A DNA stretch of 64,000 nt from Brachionus rotundiformis (lineage: Eukaryota > Rotifera > Eurotatoria > Ploima > Brachionidae). Numbering within the stretch: position 1 is the first letter of the stretch; each line of letters begins with the position of its first letter. The notes beneath the pieces are model-generated. The model did no database searches. It was not told where the DNA came from and was given only the letters and a program-made list of their open reading frames with translations. The position numbers were made by a program, and so were the translations under genes. The DNA lies in assembly GCA_016802295.1 (NCBI GenBank), contig JAESIW010000115.1:186001-250000 (forward strand), given 5' to 3'. Positions 62,301 to 64,000 of this stretch are shown here, one piece after another.

Positions 62301-63852
62301 ATTTTATGAAATCAAATATTTAAAATTTTAAGCTTAATTTTTGTAAAAAAAAAACAGCCAAAAAGCTTCATTCATATGACGTCGATCTAAGGTTTGTCGT
62401 CATTTAATATTTAATTATGGTTAGCTATTATAGGAAATGGGTGAAAAGCGGAAAAAAAGTGACACTGAAGTTGGCAAGTTTATGAATGTAGCCATCTACA
62501 TGCATTATACTTAAAATTAATTATGGTGATATTTTTATTTGCCTAAAAATTCTTCAAAAGCCTTAGAATATTAGTTAAATTTTTAAAAATTAAATTTAAA
62601 AATATAAATTTTGAATATTTGACTTTGCTGTAAATAATAATTTTATAAAATAAGTAAAGTCTGGACAATACATCATAAAATGTGTTAAAAAGTTTTTTTT
62701 AATTAACTAAAAATTAACTTAAAAAAAGCTTGCAGAGAGTGCTTTGAAGCAAAGTGTGTTTTGCATATGCTGGTTAAGTAGAATCATAATTATTAATAAG
62801 AAAATATTAATTATTAATTTTTATTGTCTAATTGGAATTACATAAAAGATGACAAAAATTTATTTAATTTTCAAAGTTTTAAAATTACTAAATTAGCTGG
62901 CGAATTTGATTTTTGAAAAAAATTAAAAAAGAGTTATTTTCAATTTTACCATCCAAGACTAAATGAACTTTTTAAGGCGACCTTTTTTTATTAGAATTAT
63001 AAGATTTATGAAAAATAAATTTATAATTTATTTTTTATTAGATAAAAATTTTATTAAAAGTTAAGTTAAGGCTCTTTAATTAAGAGACACTTATCGTAGC
63101 AGTCCTATAACTATTTTCATCAAGACCTATAATGAAAATTAATAAATAAAATATGCATTTAAAAAATCTTAAATATGAATTTAATTAACCATTTTTTTCT
63201 GGTAGAAAAATTGAAATATTATGTTGACATCCAAGTAAAACTAAGAAACCAATCGAATAATTTATGGTGGGATGCATTGGAAATTCCAACAAAAAACTAC
63301 ACTCCACCTTGCTTTAAGCCCGGATTCCTGTCAATAATAGTAGTAAGTGATCAAGTTTCACCATCAAGTATATCATTTATCACTGAACAAGGGTAATATT
63401 TTTTTTATATATTTGAGTGTTATTTTGTCTTCTTGATGTCTTAACCTAATGCTTGGTCTATTCCAGTCCATTGTAACTAAGTCACTTTTGTAATGCTTTT
63501 TTGCTTTATGCCTGTGTTAAATATTTGATATTAGAGGTTAATTTTTATCGCCTGTAGAATTGTAGGGCTGTATTCGACTTTCATTATACTCATTGCCCAG
63601 CTGGTAAGAGACGTACTTGTGGGCTCATCGACAAAAATCATCTATCAGGAATTACCAAACGTGGATAAAATACTCCAATTATTGAATGATATTTTGTTGG
63701 TAAGATCTTTGGTATTGCTCGATTTAGAGGATGAGCTTTACGAAAAATTGATATACATATACCGAGATCCAGCTTTCATGATTCACATTACCAGATGTAA
63801 TCGTAAAGAACTAGATAAACGAAGACTAAAAAACACCACAGCCCGACTATAA
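50381..63852 (+). CDS. PIEZO: Piezo-type mechanosensitive ion channel
   Basis: Fifteen exons give about 2,465 residues; mouse Piezo1 has 2,547. Exons: 50381-50663, 50714-51822, 53813-53914, 54142-54921, 55071-55820, 56904-57011, 57121-57947, 58001-58058, 58110-58366, 58419-58573, 59038-60187, 60668-61352, 61409-62060, 63206-63392 and 63558-63852. All joins keep frame. Piezo is a trimeric cation channel of the plasma membrane gated by membrane tension. The N-terminal two thirds are repeated transmembrane blade units. The charged stretch AVRSGDYYMFDEEFD opens the intracellular linker. The hallmark QIRCGYPTRILGNFLTKSYS and PF(x2)E(x6)W (about 2044-2055) form the anchor. Exon 13 holds the outer helix (WFPLLLFSV) and starts the cap; exon 15 holds the inner helix and C-terminal domain (QELPNVDKI). 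A donor-like site at 63343 is ignored because the conserved cap end follows it. Confidence 0.95.
52020..53165. repeat. Copy B of the duplicated block, inside Piezo intron 2
   Basis: Intron 2 (51823-53812) matches the GMP reductase locus from about 41868 through the reductase 3' coding part. After an insertion and a large deletion, the similarity picks up its 5' flank (53128-53160 against 44006-44040). Order and orientation are the same as in copy A. Confidence 0.85.
52645..53092 (-). pseudogene. Decayed GMP reductase 3' fragment in Piezo intron 2
   Basis: It starts at the equivalent of the true stop region (ttattaattgtggatgaag at 52653, against 42476) and follows the last part of the reductase coding sequence with deletions. 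The flap-coding segment survives in mutated form around 52740-52790. After catgccata(g)aaa at about 52810 the copy is interrupted by about 220 bases without a counterpart, then resumes with aactgctttccttctt-like sequence at about 53062. The remaining catalytic half, including the C186 region, is absent. It cannot encode an enzyme. Confidence 0.85.
56203..56260. repeat. Short palindromic GTGAC cluster in Piezo intron 5
   Basis: The sequence gtgaccat-tg-atggtcac is a perfect hairpin with 8-base arms, flanked by further gtcac/gtgac words (ttgtgacctg, tagtcacataat). It lies in the 1,083-bp intron 55821-56903. Its nature is unknown; the cluster resembles a transposon end but no partner was found. 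Confidence 0.4.
56630..56669. mobile_element. Single TTAA-type element end in Piezo intron 5
   Basis: Read on the minus strand this is TTAACACTAAAAGACCGAAG, similar to the ends of the MITE at 48864-49086 and to the lone end at 26629. No opposite end was found within the intron, so it is a fragment. Confidence 0.4.
60218..60402. mobile_element. Possible short-TIR element in Piezo intron 11
   Basis: The inverted words CACGGTATTG (60218) and CAATACCGTG (60393) are exact complements 185 bp apart inside intron 60188-60667. The arms are only about 10 bp and no target duplication is clear, so this may be chance. Confidence 0.3.
62061..63205. other. Piezo intron 13, 1.1 kb, nothing recognised
   Basis: A+T-rich intron separating the two exons of the extracellular cap. 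No conserved peptide in the right phase was found, and the flanking exons join cleanly, so no further coding exon is expected here. Confidence 0.5.
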
Positions 63853-63862
63853 CTTTTTTTTT

Positions 63863-63868
63863 AATAAA
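63863..63868 (+). terminator. Poly(A) signal after the first Piezo terminal exon
   Basis: AATAAA lies 10 bases after the stop codon at 63850-63852 and before the splice acceptor of the second terminal exon (63895). Its placement would allow transcripts to end after exon 15 or to read on to the alternative exon. Confidence 0.55.
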
Positions 63869-63895
63869 TAATTTTTTTTTTCTTTTTTCCCAAAG

Positions 63896-64000
63896 AATTA
63901 TAGGTATTTATATAACTTTTGTGCTTGCTTTATCCCGTTTTATTCGCATTATGGTCGTAAACTCATCAATGAGAATTATGTTCGAACAATTACCAAATGT
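63896..64000 (+). CDS. PIEZO: Second, alternative terminal exon of Piezo (cut by window end)
   Basis: A polypyrimidine tract followed by cccaaag precedes an open frame in the same splice phase as exon 15. The first 36 residues align with exon 15 without gaps. Both begin with Gly-Ile, share Y-x-T-F, R, S-S and end L-P-N-V, with about 15 of 36 identical. This segment corresponds to the pore-lining inner helix and the start of the C-terminal domain (here MFEQLPNV, closer to the vertebrate MFEELPCV than exon 15's IYQELPNV). It can be spliced to exon 14 only instead of exon 15, because exon 15 has its own stop. The exon continues beyond the window, so whether it is intact is unknown. Confidence 0.85.

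Noticed and set aside
63206..63342. A strong-looking donor (gtagtaagtg) that would end Piezo exon 14 at 63342
   Set aside because: The conserved end of the cap (SDQVSPSSISFITEQG) follows it, and the donor at 63393 joins cleanly to both terminal exons. Use of 63342 would delete conserved sequence.
1..64000. CRISPR arrays, bacterial operons, rRNA or tRNA genes
   Set aside because: No regularly spaced repeats, no clustered short-spacing gene order and no cloverleaf or rRNA core sequence were seen; spliceosomal introns show the DNA is eukaryotic.

Overview
This is a eukaryotic, and by its gene content animal, genomic window. It is very A+T-rich (by eye about three quarters or more). Most introns are 45-70 bp with a T-rich tract before the AG. 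A few long introns (0.3-2.2 kb) hold transposon debris. The intron style, the A+T content, the cilia genes and the presence of an AprA/PhoPQ-type secreted protein would fit a small aquatic invertebrate such as a monogonont rotifer. That assignment is inference; no marker gene proves it.

Layout. 0-9.4 kb: NIM1-type kinase (-), REX1BD-like protein (-), AprA/PhoPQ-like secreted alpha/beta hydrolase (+, five exons), and a membrane-anchored fibrinogen-domain protein (+). 9.4-19.4 kb: a gene-poor stretch with an 850-bp terminal-inverted-repeat element and a dead LINE fragment. 19.4-32 kb: an intronless class A GPCR (+), a short MITE, FAM81-like coiled-coil protein (+), MPPE1/PGAP5-like phosphodiesterase (-), Rab2 (-) and IFT56/TTC26 (-). 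32-41.5 kb: a possible small spliced gene, a Tc1/mariner-type MITE, a truncated LINE, then LRRC71 (+, 13 exons, with a decayed LINE in its 2.2-kb intron 9). 41.5-50 kb: a dead copy of the Piezo first exon, GMP reductase (-), and a stretch of decayed coding-like sequence with a TTAA-flanked MITE. 50.4-64 kb: a complete Piezo mechanosensitive channel gene (+, 15 exons joined here into about 2,465 codons), whose last exon is followed at the window edge by a second, different version of the same exon.

Two structural stories stand out. First, Piezo appears to have tandem alternative terminal exons. Each encodes the pore-lining inner helix and the start of the C-terminal domain; both have the same splice phase, and a poly(A) signal lies between them. 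Second, one block is present twice, at about 41.7-44.05 kb and 50.4-53.2 kb. One copy keeps GMP reductase and has lost Piezo. The other keeps Piezo and carries a rotted GMP reductase antisense in intron 2. This suggests GMP reductase was once nested in a Piezo intron before duplication and complementary loss.

The genes do not form one pathway. IFT56, LRRC71 and FAM81 belong to families linked to cilia, flagella or coiled-coil scaffolds. Rab2 and MPPE1 act in early secretory traffic and GPI-anchor processing. NIM1, the GPCR and Piezo are signalling proteins. All exon joins were made by eye from splice-site context, reading phase and remembered family conservation, without transcripts or database searches.
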